Source: MGIIb-P sp963934015
GTDB taxonomy: Archaea > Thermoplasmatota > Poseidoniia > Poseidoniales > Thalassarchaeaceae
DNA length: 64,000 bases
Assembly (NCBI GenBank): GCA_963934015.1
Contig: CAWVWT010000005.1
Span: forward strand, 25,976 to 89,975
Direction: 5' to 3'
Part shown: in pieces, positions 9,563 through 18,664 of the stretch
Position numbering within the stretch: the first letter of the stretch is position 1
Layout of the letters: the number at the start of each line of letters is the position of its first letter
Made by a program: the position numbers and the translations under genes
Notes under the pieces: model-generated
Database searches by the model: none
What the model was told of the DNA's origin: nothing
The model's input: the letters and a program-made list of their open reading frames with translations, nothing else

Positions 9563-10354
9563 TCAGTCACTGATACTATCCGGTACCATCGTGCTGGAAT
9601 ACCCAGCATCGACATGGATGATTTGCCCTGTAACACCTGAACCAAGCGGGCTAGATAGCCAAACCGCACAACCTGCAACATCGTCTTGATTGACGTTGCG
9701 GCGAAGAGGTGAATTACGTTCGACATGGTCGAGAATGTCATCAAATCCTGGAATCCCACCTGCGGCCAAAGTTCGAATTGGACCTGATGAAATTGCATTG
9801 ACACGATGGCCTTCTTCGCCGACACGCATAGCCAATTCACGGACCCATGCTTCAAGCGCAGCTTTGGCGATACTCATCACACCGTAATTTGGAACATGCC
9901 GAGTACTGGCTGCATAAGTGAGGGTAATAGTCGAAGAATTTGGCGCAAGATGTGGAAGGGCATGGCGCATGATGCGTTGCAAAGAATGTGCTGAGATTGT
10001 CATCGCAGTATTGAGGGCATCATCTTCGACAAATAGCATGTGCCGATCGAAACATTCCCTCGGGGCAAATCCAATCGCATGTATGACGATGTCAGCCTTG
10101 GCTCCTGGTGCCATCTGTTGCCATTCATGGAAGAATTCAGCAGTGGTTTCCTCGGCAGCTACATCGATTGGATAGAACGCCTCAATGGCCTCAAGTTTAT
10201 CCTTTAGCTGGAAAACTCGACTCATGAATCTCTTCTGATATCCGAGAATTAGTTTGCACCCAGCCTCAGCCAACCGATTGCAAATTGCCCACGCGATGGA
10301 ATCCTCGGATGCAACCCCAAACACCAGTGCAGTCTTTCCTTCAAGTTGCAACAT
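9563..10354 (-). CDS. fabI: Enoyl-[acyl-carrier-protein] reductase, FabI type
   Basis: Short-chain dehydrogenase-fold enzyme that reduces the enoyl double bond at the end of each fatty acid elongation cycle using NAD(P)H. FabI hallmarks are the SIAWAI segment after the nucleotide loop, HAIGFAP (92-98), LTYAAS with Tyr147, the Tyr157-x6-Lys164 pair in PNYGVMSIAKAALEAWVREL, and VNAISSGPIRTLAAGGI. Length 263 matches the usual 255-265. The stop is 9 bp before the TTG of the megasynthase, which has ketoreductase and dehydratase but no enoyl reductase domain, so it probably supplies that activity in trans. A perfect CAGCCC-TTT-GGGCTG hairpin lies 12 bp upstream of its ATG. Confidence 0.93.
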   Translation of the reverse strand: MLQLEGKTALVFGVASEDSIAWAICNRLAEAGCKLILGYQKRFMSRVFQLKDKLEAIEAFYPIDVAAEETTAEFFHEWQQMAPGAKADIVIHAIGFAPRECFDRHMLFVEDDALNTAMTISAHSLQRIMRHALPHLAPNSSTITLTYAASTRHVPNYGVMSIAKAALEAWVRELAMRVGEEGHRVNAISSGPIRTLAAGGIPGFDDILDHVERNSPLRRNVNQDDVAGCAVWLSSPLGSGVTGQIIHVDAGYSSTMVPDSISD

Positions 10355-10365
10355 GAAACCACTCT

Positions 10366-10380
10366 CAGCCCTTTGGGCTG
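10366..10380 (-). promoter_or_regulatory. Perfect 6-bp hairpin just upstream of fabI
   Basis: CAGCCC-TTT-GGGCTG, in the 100-bp gap between the TatD-like gene and fabI. It belongs to the recurring set of intergenic inverted repeats with CC/GG around a three-base centre. No T-run follows, so it does not look like an ordinary intrinsic terminator. It may affect fabI translation. Confidence 0.55.
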
Positions 10381-10423
10381 TGGGCTTCGACAGCGGACGG
10401 GTTTTGAGGGTGCCCCTTAGAAG

Positions 10424-10438
10424 TGACCCTACGGGTCA
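10424..10438 (-). promoter_or_regulatory. Perfect 6-bp inverted repeat over the stop of the TatD-like gene
   Basis: TGACCC-TAC-GGGTCA spans the TAG stop (10431-10429) of the TatD-like gene. With the hairpin at 10366-10380 it gives two inverted repeats between this gene and fabI. Same CC-NNN-GG architecture as five other intergenic elements here; function unknown. Confidence 0.55.
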
Positions 10439-11328
10439 ATTTCACCATACAGTGCGCCGGGCCAGATAGATTGTACGTGATGCAGTAATTCTTCAGTCTG
10501 TTCGACATCTATTGTTCCAAGAAGATTGGAAACTAGTGATTGAGTTCTCTTTGGCACTGTTTTAGGGCCAAGGACTGCACCAGGCCGCGATGGATCATCC
10601 AGATAATCGGTTTCCATCGTCCATGTAGATGAACAGTGGCGATATGTTTCCATGATTGTAGAAAGGCTATCTTTGCCCATGCTGACAGAAGAGGATAATC
10701 CATGTGTGAAGGATTCACCAACATTTGCAGCAGCGTAATGGTGTATGGCATGTTTTCGCATCAAACCAGAACGATCACAAATTGTTGCCAATTCAGCATT
10801 TGTTTGAGCTCCGTTATCCTCAACGTGTAATTGAATGGGGAAGCCTGCCTGAGCGGCCATGTGCATTACCACCTCTAATTGTTTATTTGCGGCACCCCAT
10901 ATCTCATCCGATACGGGATAATGAGGACGGCCGACTTCCCCAAGAGCAACCGCTTGACCTTCTGCGCAATACTCTAATGCGAGAGCGACTGAATCAATAT
11001 GGAGTTCAGATGATTTCTCCAACCCTAGTGTATGAATTTGTTTCTCCCAAACCACTGGGTGTGGCCCCAAGATTACACGGACGTCAATTCCAACCTCTCT
11101 TCGAACGGTATTAGCCATCTCTAGGGTTCCAATGTATGCTTTTTTGACAGCATTAATTGACTCGGGTAAATTAGAAGGAAAATCAGGTTTGTGGACCAAG
11201 CAAAGATGCGTCCCCCCTGCATTTGCAAAATCTTTGGCAGCAGATACACCTCGCCCACTTGGGTCTAAATGAAGGTGTGTATCCCAAATAGGGCCGGTCC
11301 AGCGACCCTCTGTGATTGTCATTTTCAT
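10429..11328 (-). CDS. TatD-family metal-dependent hydrolase
   Basis: TIM-barrel amidohydrolase-like protein of about 299 residues. Metal-site motifs are in the expected order: DTHLHLD near the N-terminus (HxH), GEVGRPH (Glu), LHVED (His), IHHYA (His) and TDYLDDP (Asp). TatD proteins are metal-dependent DNases or related hydrolases; the substrate of this archaeal branch is unknown. I start it at ATG 11328, which overlaps the TGA of the TBP-like gene in TGATG; a longer frame to 11367 would run inside that gene. The overlap implies translational coupling, so hydrolase and TBP-like protein are probably made together. Confidence 0.8.
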   Translation of the reverse strand: MKMTITEGRWTGPIWDTHLHLDPSGRGVSAAKDFANAGGTHLCLVHKPDFPSNLPESINAVKKAYIGTLEMANTVRREVGIDVRVILGPHPVVWEKQIHTLGLEKSSELHIDSVALALEYCAEGQAVALGEVGRPHYPVSDEIWGAANKQLEVVMHMAAQAGFPIQLHVEDNGAQTNAELATICDRSGLMRKHAIHHYAAANVGESFTHGLSSSVSMGKDSLSTIMETYRHCSSTWTMETDYLDDPSRPGAVLGPKTVPKRTQSLVSNLLGTIDVEQTEELLHHVQSIWPGALYGEIDP

Positions 11329-11843
11329 CAACCCAATAGATTCTCGTCGGACAATCGTTGTTTCCATCGGCGAGCGGCCATTGCAACCAATTTCACATGA
11401 CGCGCTTCGGTTGCAATTCCTCGGCCATTTCGGAATAGAAGCATCTTGATTTCGTGCCGATTATCATTGATTTGAAGACAATCCAGTTCAGTGTCTAAAA
11501 CCGCTTCAGGGTATAAATCAGGGACACCTTCGAGCGATACTGTGGCCTCAAAATCAAATGATGCGACCACAGGTCCAACTTCAAAGGTCATACCAGATTC
11601 TGCTTCACCAAGGCGCAATAGTACCTCTTTGGCTGCTAGGTGAGCCAAATCTTGCTTTCGGCAACCGTGTACGATGATTTTTCCATCAGGATCAATCAAT
11701 AATGTTGCTCGAGGCGCCACCAAAGATAGGGTCACATACCTTCCACTGCGCTTCCCACCAATCTCATCAACAACTCTCTGAGGGTCGAGAACAAAAGCAG
11801 GAGTGAATCTAAACAATTGATTCTCCACACGTGCTTCTGTCAT
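11328..11843 (-). CDS. Divergent TATA-binding-protein-like protein
   Basis: A 171-residue protein whose two halves both resemble the TBP repeat. Half 1 has TLLIDPDGKIIVHGCRKQDL followed by a helix rich in Ala and Leu (47-79); half 2 has VVASFDFEATVSL (92-104), YPEAV (111-115), then MLLFRNGRGIATEARHV and an Ala-Arg helix (134-164). This matches the TBP pattern of strand, PEQFPGL-like loop, LIFSSGKIVVTGAK strand and helix. The Phe of the LIF motif is kept in half 2 but is Ile in half 1, so DNA bending may differ from true TBP. It overlaps the upstream gene by ATGA and the TatD gene by TGATG. The fold call is mine from pattern; function as a transcription factor is inference. Confidence 0.65.
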   Translation of the reverse strand: MTEARVENQLFRFTPAFVLDPQRVVDEIGGKRSGRYVTLSLVAPRATLLIDPDGKIIVHGCRKQDLAHLAAKEVLLRLGEAESGMTFEVGPVVASFDFEATVSLEGVPDLYPEAVLDTELDCLQINDNRHEIKMLLFRNGRGIATEARHVKLVAMAARRWKQRLSDENLLG

Positions 11844-12658
11844 TCTTCTTCATCCCCTACATGCTCTGGTAATGGTGATTCATTCAGTGCGGAATAGATG
11901 CTAGGCATCCAAGCCTGCATGACTGGCACGAGGAGTACGGGCGTCCCTTCACCATCAATCTGTCCCCCGTAAAGTGTACCCAATGCCCCTCGTAAGCGGG
12001 ATGCTAGACGGGAATCTCTGCGTGAACATAATTCTGCTGTAAGCACGGATTCAGAACGCGACCACCAAGCAGCAGCAAGAGCGCTTGCTTGCGCCAATCC
12101 GGTGGCCTTTGAATCATCACGTTCACATTCAGGTGGGCTTGCATTTTTCATTTCTTCCCGCAGCATCTTTTTCCAAATCCGTCCACTGAAAATAGAACGA
12201 ACAAGGTGTCGGAGACGGACCATTTCATCAGCGCAATCCTCGACCCATTCAGTCCATTCTTCGTCTTCGGGTTCAACAAAAAACACAGGTCTGCATCCAG
12301 TCCCTGATGTGCTCTCTGCTGCCGTCAATAGGCGGCGAGGTTCCGGGTCAGGGAACCGACATGATTGGATGGATTCTATTGAGGACATCCCAAGCATCAT
12401 TCTCGCCAAAGTCCCACCACTGGCTGCAATGGAATCGCGATTGATTCCAGGAGATAACCTCTCTTGTTCCGATTGTTCATCCCAGATTTCAGATTCATCA
12501 TCAGGCAGCAAGAATGCCAAACCGTCCCACTCCCCAGCAGTACGTCGAAGCGCACCTGTGTGGACCACATTTGGGATGAAGGGCCATAGACGGATGGTGC
12601 CACCACAAGGGTCCACCCAATCGATTGGCGACCAACTCAAGGACGCCGAATCCATCAT
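11840..12658 (-). CDS. Conserved-looking protein of unknown function
   Basis: About 272 residues, acidic and Trp-rich, no transmembrane segment or signal peptide, and no motif I recognise. Two Ser/Glu-rich stretches are followed by a helical C-terminal half (around EWVEDCADEMVRLRHLVRSI and ASALAAAWWSRSE). The ATG at 12658 has GAGGTTG a few bases upstream; a longer frame to 12775 would overlap the giant surface protein gene and is rejected. The stop overlaps the TBP-like start by four bases (ATGA). The coupled layout suggests a role linked to that protein, but nothing in the sequence shows which. Confidence 0.75.
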   Translation of the reverse strand: MMDSASLSWSPIDWVDPCGGTIRLWPFIPNVVHTGALRRTAGEWDGLAFLLPDDESEIWDEQSEQERLSPGINRDSIAASGGTLARMMLGMSSIESIQSCRFPDPEPRRLLTAAESTSGTGCRPVFFVEPEDEEWTEWVEDCADEMVRLRHLVRSIFSGRIWKKMLREEMKNASPPECERDDSKATGLAQASALAAAWWSRSESVLTAELCSRRDSRLASRLRGALGTLYGGQIDGEGTPVLLVPVMQAWMPSIYSALNESPLPEHVGDEEE

Positions 12659-12668
12659 CGGTTCAACC

Positions 12669-15600
12669 TCATTCTTGCGTTGCGAGCCATTCTTCAAGCT
12701 GCTCGACACTCCAACCCTGATCGAAGTAGTTCTGAATGGTTGCCTCATCCCAGAATGGGAATTTCTCCTTGGCAATATCCATCGGACTCTTCATCGCCGC
12801 TGGTGGGCCACGAGAGGCACCAGGTGGACCTCTTCGTTCACCTGGTCGTGTTGCAGGAGGACCGCGACTTTGCATCGGGGTCACCGGTTGCGCTGCCGGG
12901 AGGAAATCATCATCTTCGATATATTCCAACTCATCATCTTCAACAGTTCTGTTGAGCACCAATAGAACGACAACGATAGCAATTATCAGGACGATTACAA
13001 CTCCGGCAATACCAACATACAAGCCCGTATTACCACTATCTTCGGCTGCATCAAACTTGGCTACATTAAAGTCATCTGTGCGGATAATCACCTGATTATC
13101 CATATCCAAAATGGTGTAATTGACATTTGTCACTGCATTCGGGAATTGAGGCATTGCAATTCGCCATCGGTAATCATCACCTGGTTGAACACTGGTTGGG
13201 CATATGCGCTCTTCCGGTGAACTGGCCACACCATCAATCCATGTCACAATTTGGATTCTGAAATCGCCTTCCTTGTTACCCTCATTCGTGAAATCAATCA
13301 AAAGGTCGAATTCGGTTTCGGCCATTGGCCTATCGACTGATAGATCAATCCGATCAATCTTGAATTTCGCTGATTCATAAGCAATTTCATAGGTCCCAGC
13401 ACCACTGTTGACCGAGTTTCCGAATGAACCGGCACCATTGATGGTCTGTCCAGCTGTATCATGACCCGTTAGCCAGAACTTAACAATCACATTCTCCATA
13501 TCATCAGGGATGGGTTGTACTGAATCCCATAAGTCAAAACAAGTAGATGTCGCACGTATTCGGCCTTGGGATGATTCCAGATACAACTGTGTACTTTCCC
13601 AACCGGGACCATCTTCAAATGTATTCAGATATTCCGTCCAATTGTACTCAAATCCACCAACCTCTTGGGTCTTGTAGAACATCCAATTCAATTGTACTGA
13701 ATCAACGTTCATCCCTTGCAGTTCGTCAATGAAAATTTCTGCATCGAGACAGCCCATCACCGATGAAGAAATACTACCATCTATGCTATCACCCGTCATG
13801 GAATTGGACAAATCCCATGAACCGAAAACTGCGTCTGGTCTGTCACCATCTACCTTGACGATAAATGATCGTGAAGGTGCAGGGGTGTTGTCTAGAGCAC
13901 CCTCTGGCATACCGAGCAATTCCATTGTGTAACTGTACTCATTGGTTGCAGATGCGGCAGGTATAATCAATTGGAAAGAACCATTGTTGAATTCATATTC
14001 GTTCACATCTACCAAAGCTGGAGAATAACCACTGTCAGGCAATCCTGCAGGATAGAGTGGTGACCGTGTAACCTGTAATGTGAGCGGAATCTCGGGGCCA
14101 ACGAAAATCAAATCGTTCATCCCTGCACTAAACACATATCGACCCTCAATCACTAAGATGTCCCCTTGGTAAACGAATCCCCCTGATTGAGTTCCGACGC
14201 CATCAGTTGGGAATCCTGATGTATCCTCCACACTGAAAGTTGTCGTATCAAGTTCAATACCACTTGCGTAGGACCAACGTTGAGGGTTTCGAGCGGCACT
14301 AATGTGCACCTCGTTATTGTTGAGATCCTTATCCTTCATCCCAACATCTGGTGTTTTAACACCACCAACATACGACAGCGGAATCGACCAGAACATACGA
14401 ATTGGGACATCTAGAGTGAATTGCTGCTCAAATGGTGAAATCAGAACGTTACCCTCACGCGTGAGCATCCGTGGTTTGATACCAGTGTTTTCATAATCAT
14501 CCAAGATTTCAATCCAAGTACTGTTCGTCCACGCTGTATCATTTTGTGGTGAGTAGAAGATTTCTATGCACCCCTCAGGGTCATATGTTTGCACCATTGA
14601 AGGATTACAGATAGAGGGATTCATTGTAATGCGAATCATCTCAATATCTTGCCATCCATTGTCATCCTTTCCATCAACCATCAGGTGATACATGTTACCT
14701 GCATAAATCGAACGATTGTTCTCGTTAAGCATGGCCCCATGTGAGTCTGAAATGTGGAACCCTTCAACCAAGGGTGTCCGACTTTCCATGGCGATGTAAG
14801 TTACCAAATCTTCATTGACACCTGCGCTACCACCATCAATTTGGTTGCCACCAATATCTCCACCAGAGACGAATAGACTAACCATCTGGGGGGGGTCGAT
14901 TCCACTGTTTTCATAATCGCTGATACATTCACAGGGATGATCGATAAGATAGTATGAGGTGTCCGCTAAAGTTTGTCGTACAAGACCGATTTGTGTATAT
15001 TCATTCAATTGGGCTTCCCGATCTTTCTCACCAGTATCGGCATTGATGTACCCTGGGTCAGTTGGACATAGACCATCAAGACCACAATCATCTGAGAATT
15101 CTATCCAATAATTGAGTGTCAATGTCTCGGGTGCGACTGGTAAATCTTGGGCCGCTATTCTGAACTTCTGATTGGAAGATGCCTTCACCCACGTATCATC
15201 GGTTAAGTCACGCCAATCACCTTGCACACTGAATACTGAGATGTTCATCAGATGAGGTGCAAATGGGTCTAGTGTAATCGAAAATCGGATGGCGCAGTCA
15301 CTATCTGGATTGAAGCTACCTGGTGGGCAGATGGTATCGCCATCAGTGTAATTGGACATGAGTAATCGATACTGCTCGTTACCTGCTTCTGATGCTGGTA
15401 GATTGGGTTGCCATGAATAATCCCCATCAATGGTTGCAGGTGTTGAATCAACAAACAACCAATCCTCAAATGTGAGTTCAGACTGATTGCGCTTCTCCAA
15501 TAGAACTTGGTAACTACCGGGGTTGGGTACAACATCCAAATCTTCGTATCGAATATTAAAATCCAGTGTAATGGTGTTACTTGAGAATGCATTGGTCAAA

Positions 15601-18554
15601 TCCATCTGTTCAACTCCACCATGGTTGTAAAGGTGGAAATCAATCATACCTGCATCGTTCTCTACAGCGTTACCTGTGGAAGGCTCAAGCAAATTCCCTG
15701 CTGGCAAGCCACTGACACCAGTATTGGAAAGGGCGGCTGCATACAAGCGCACGCTCGGTGTGTCGTCCCATGTGGGATTGACACGAAAGCGCCAATTGAG
15801 TTGCTTACCGCCATCATCTGCATCTGCTGCAAGTGATTGCATGAACATGAAATCAATCTTATTCTCGACATCGCTTTCTTCCCAGAAGGTACCGTTAGTT
15901 GCATCCCAACGCAATTCCATATTGCCGGTCTCAGTTTCAAACAGTAGACTGGCACCTCCCAAGGTTTGACCTGTGGAGGCTGCAACATCGTGAGTAGTCA
16001 CGATCTCAATGATATCACCATTGGGATACATTCCTGTAATTCCACCATCATCGTAAGTGGAATCATAACCACTTGTCGTTGAAATAGATAGTGAAGACAA
16101 AGAAATTGAACCGCCAGAACCACCAACAATTCTCATCGGAACCACTACATTGCCTGTGGACCCAGTGCCACTGGCAAGAGCGACGCCTTGATTCATCTCA
16201 CGTGCGATGTTGTTTGAATCGCTAATCGCACGATCCCAATCGTAGAGTATATCTAAATCACGAAATGTGATTGATGATCCAGATGTGGAAGTTGGAGCAT
16301 CGATACCTAGGCGGAATAGGCACCACTCATTGCCGTATTCATCAATCCAAGCAACAGGTACCAATGGATTGTCTAACAGACTTTGGACATCAGCTTGAAG
16401 CGATACCAAAGGACTTTGAGGATATGGTACATGGAAATCACCCTCGTAGAGATTGCTACCGATTAAGACTTCTTCATTACCACTAATCAGGGATAAATCA
16501 AATTCTCCACCGATGTTGTTGTTGTCATAATTCAGTTCAGCATAATGAATTGTGGAACCCTTGGGTAGAAGGAATGGTGCACCCTCCCCTTGGAGAGTAA
16601 TATCCAGTGAAATTGTGCGCTCCGATGAACCCTCATTCACACCATTGACAATGCCTGTACGGAACATATCTTGGCGGCCGAACCTGCCAAATGCTGGATC
16701 TGTCATCCCCCACTCAATATCTCCATCGGCAGCCACATCGAGTGTGATACCGCGAGAGTGGTGGGCGAAGCGATATTCGACATGGAAGGAATATACTTCA
16801 CAGAATGACGTGTAATTTGCAAGCACACCAACCGTGAATGTAGGGGCTGCGAGGTCAGTCCACGTATTATTTACCAATTGTGTCATATCTGCATCAGAAT
16901 TGAGGCTCATGCCCATGAGGTAATTGGGGCCACCGCAATTGTCGACAATAACCGGTTTAACCGCAACCACTGGCATTGAGAAATCTGAACGTGCCACGAG
17001 TGGAGTGAATGAGTCATCGAGGATCGAGGTCGATACCATCAAAGTTGAACCGCCACTAAAGGCAGATGACCACTTGTTCCCATCATAGGACCCCCCATCC
17101 CAAAACACACCATCTGTATTTTTGAAATTCGTTCCAATCATCGTACCCAAATTAAATCCGTGCAATACAGGCGTTGAAAGTCTAGAGGGACCTGAACCAA
17201 AAGTGAATTTGAAATCAATTAGAGGATATGTATCTGCATTAATATCCCACAATTCAATGAGGCTTCCCTGTAGATTCGATAGAGCATTACCGTTTCGGTC
17301 AATGACTACATTTCCAGTTCCAGCATCGAGAACATCGACGCCGAAATCAGCGGAGGAAGATTTGCGCAATTCGAGGTTTAGCAACCCATACCCATCTGGG
17401 AAACCTGGTTGTCCTGAATTTTGAGGGGCGAAGGAACTGAGGGTGACATCACCCTGAGCCGGGAGTGGATCTCCAACACGGACACCGTCAATATACCAAC
17501 CTGCATTCATCATCTCGACTGGGAATGCCCCTTGACGTGGATTGACTTCGTGAATGAAGATGAGTTTGATGTATCTGCCCTGATGCTGGCTGAGATCAAT
17601 TTGGATATCTGACCAACCACTAGGGCTGTTTGACGAGGTTGTACCGTTCCCTGCAAGGACGTAATCGCCGGCTACAGGTCCATTCGAACCGAGGAAATCT
17701 CCGCACTTCGCAGAAGGGACTTGGTTTGTGGCTGTGCCCAATTGATACAAACCATCACCTGAAGAGATACCTGTGGTAGATCCAATATCGATTGGTACGA
17801 ATGTTGGGTTCTGGAAGTCAACATTGTTTGTAGAATTCTGCACGGCGACATAAGCACAATCATCGTAGTAGTATTGGCTGGTTCCAGCCTCTCGGAAAAA
17901 CAAAGAATGGAAACTGCGGAAGGTCAGGTCAGCCTTGCCTGGATGGATAAAGAAAGATGCACTGGTGAGGGTCATTTCGAATTCACCATCGGGCAAGTTA
18001 GCTGTATAATCAGGATTCTCGAAATCCGTACCCCAACACCAATCACCGACACCACACCCGAGTGAGGGCAAGACATTGGAATCTTGATGCCCATGAGCCC
18101 AGTTTGCCACCAGTGGCTGGATACCTTGTTCAGGACCGGTAGTCCAACCCTCAGTATTCGATTCAAAATCAGCATTGTAACCTTGACTTGTGAGTTGCAA
18201 GGATTCTTCTGCCGCAGAAAAATCACCTATTGAGGAATATTGTGTCATACCACCATTGTAAATTGGGTTCCAAATTTCACCATTGGCAACGAGGGAACTA
18301 TCGATAGACTGAACTGCGTTGTGTTCCGCATAATCTGTCCCGACGATGAAACCTGCTGCATTGACCGTTTCACCCGCTGGCATACTGATACCAGCGGTCA
18401 AATCATCACCCCAAGTTCCTTGCTCACGGAGTTCAACATCAACATCGGAATTACCATTGGCAAATGTGCTAATTGTGGCGGCATGGACCAAGGTGGTAGA
18501 GAACAACATCAAGGAAATCATGGCCAGCGATAGGGTACGCGTTCGGGTTGTCAT
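12669..18554 (-). CDS. Giant secreted, C-terminally membrane-anchored surface protein
   Basis: A 1961-residue protein with a signal peptide (about 1-26, MTTRTRTLSLAMISLMLFST then an Ala-rich cleavage region), a long extracellular part rich in Asn, Asp, Ser, Thr and Gly with beta-sandwich-like segments, one transmembrane helix (about 1845-1868) and a cytoplasmic tail. The tail is acidic, then Pro/Arg/Gly-rich (repeated RGPP), and ends in WDEATIQNYFDQGWSVEQLE, which looks like a small helical docking motif. Such size and layout fit S-layer-like or adhesin proteins of marine Euryarchaeota. Few cysteines are spread through the ectodomain. It precedes the TBP-like/FAS gene series on the same strand, with a hairpin at 18639-18653 upstream. 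No enzyme motif seen. Confidence 0.85.
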   Translation of the reverse strand: MTTRTRTLSLAMISLMLFSTTLVHAATISTFANGNSDVDVELREQGTWGDDLTAGISMPAGETVNAAGFIVGTDYAEHNAVQSIDSSLVANGEIWNPIYNGGMTQYSSIGDFSAAEESLQLTSQGYNADFESNTEGWTTGPEQGIQPLVANWAHGHQDSNVLPSLGCGVGDWCWGTDFENPDYTANLPDGEFEMTLTSASFFIHPGKADLTFRSFHSLFFREAGTSQYYYDDCAYVAVQNSTNNVDFQNPTFVPIDIGSTTGISSGDGLYQLGTATNQVPSAKCGDFLGSNGPVAGDYVLAGNGTTSSNSPSGWSDIQIDLSQHQGRYIKLIFIHEVNPRQGAFPVEMMNAGWYIDGVRVGDPLPAQGDVTLSSFAPQNSGQPGFPDGYGLLNLELRKSSSADFGVDVLDAGTGNVVIDRNGNALSNLQGSLIELWDINADTYPLIDFKFTFGSGPSRLSTPVLHGFNLGTMIGTNFKNTDGVFWDGGSYDGNKWSSAFSGGSTLMVSTSILDDSFTPLVARSDFSMPVVAVKPVIVDNCGGPNYLMGMSLNSDADMTQLVNNTWTDLAAPTFTVGVLANYTSFCEVYSFHVEYRFAHHSRGITLDVAADGDIEWGMTDPAFGRFGRQDMFRTGIVNGVNEGSSERTISLDITLQGEGAPFLLPKGSTIHYAELNYDNNNIGGEFDLSLISGNEEVLIGSNLYEGDFHVPYPQSPLVSLQADVQSLLDNPLVPVAWIDEYGNEWCLFRLGIDAPTSTSGSSITFRDLDILYDWDRAISDSNNIAREMNQGVALASGTGSTGNVVVPMRIVGGSGGSISLSSLSISTTSGYDSTYDDGGITGMYPNGDIIEIVTTHDVAASTGQTLGGASLLFETETGNMELRWDATNGTFWEESDVENKIDFMFMQSLAADADDGGKQLNWRFRVNPTWDDTPSVRLYAAALSNTGVSGLPAGNLLEPSTGNAVENDAGMIDFHLYNHGGVEQMDLTNAFSSNTITLDFNIRYEDLDVVPNPGSYQVLLEKRNQSELTFEDWLFVDSTPATIDGDYSWQPNLPASEAGNEQYRLLMSNYTDGDTICPPGSFNPDSDCAIRFSITLDPFAPHLMNISVFSVQGDWRDLTDDTWVKASSNQKFRIAAQDLPVAPETLTLNYWIEFSDDCGLDGLCPTDPGYINADTGEKDREAQLNEYTQIGLVRQTLADTSYYLIDHPCECISDYENSGIDPPQMVSLFVSGGDIGGNQIDGGSAGVNEDLVTYIAMESRTPLVEGFHISDSHGAMLNENNRSIYAGNMYHLMVDGKDDNGWQDIEMIRITMNPSICNPSMVQTYDPEGCIEIFYSPQNDTAWTNSTWIEILDDYENTGIKPRMLTREGNVLISPFEQQFTLDVPIRMFWSIPLSYVGGVKTPDVGMKDKDLNNNEVHISAARNPQRWSYASGIELDTTTFSVEDTSGFPTDGVGTQSGGFVYQGDILVIEGRYVFSAGMNDLIFVGPEIPLTLQVTRSPLYPAGLPDSGYSPALVDVNEYEFNNGSFQLIIPAASATNEYSYTMELLGMPEGALDNTPAPSRSFIVKVDGDRPDAVFGSWDLSNSMTGDSIDGSISSSVMGCLDAEIFIDELQGMNVDSVQLNWMFYKTQEVGGFEYNWTEYLNTFEDGPGWESTQLYLESSQGRIRATSTCFDLWDSVQPIPDDMENVIVKFWLTGHDTAGQTINGAGSFGNSVNSGAGTYEIAYESAKFKIDRIDLSVDRPMAETEFDLLIDFTNEGNKEGDFRIQIVTWIDGVASSPEERICPTSVQPGDDYRWRIAMPQFPNAVTNVNYTILDMDNQVIIRTDDFNVAKFDAAEDSGNTGLYVGIAGVVIVLIIAIVVVLLVLNRTVEDDELEYIEDDDFLPAAQPVTPMQSRGPPATRPGERRGPPGASRGPPAAMKSPMDIAKEKFPFWDEATIQNYFDQGWSVEQLEEWLATQE

Positions 18555-18638
18555 GTCATGTCACATCCAATATGAACCACAGAGTGGTTCTACTCTGGCC
18601 ACTCAAAGCCCGCATATAACACCCATCATTCGCTGGTT

Positions 18639-18653
18639 GGCCCCGTAGGGGCC
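18639..18653 (-). promoter_or_regulatory. Perfect hairpin between ThiI-like and surface protein genes
   Basis: GGCCCC-GTA-GGGGCC (loop TAC on the minus strand), extended by GGTT/AACC with a three-base bulge. It lies 12 bp downstream of the ThiI-like stop and 85 bp upstream of the surface protein start, both on the minus strand. No T-run follows. Part of the recurring hairpin set. Confidence 0.55.
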
Positions 18654-18664
18654 GTTAACCATGA

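Noticed and set aside
12659..12775. Longer N-terminus for the unknown gene upstream of the TBP-like gene
   Set aside because: It would overlap the coding end of the surface protein gene; GAGGTTG before ATG 12658 supports the short form.
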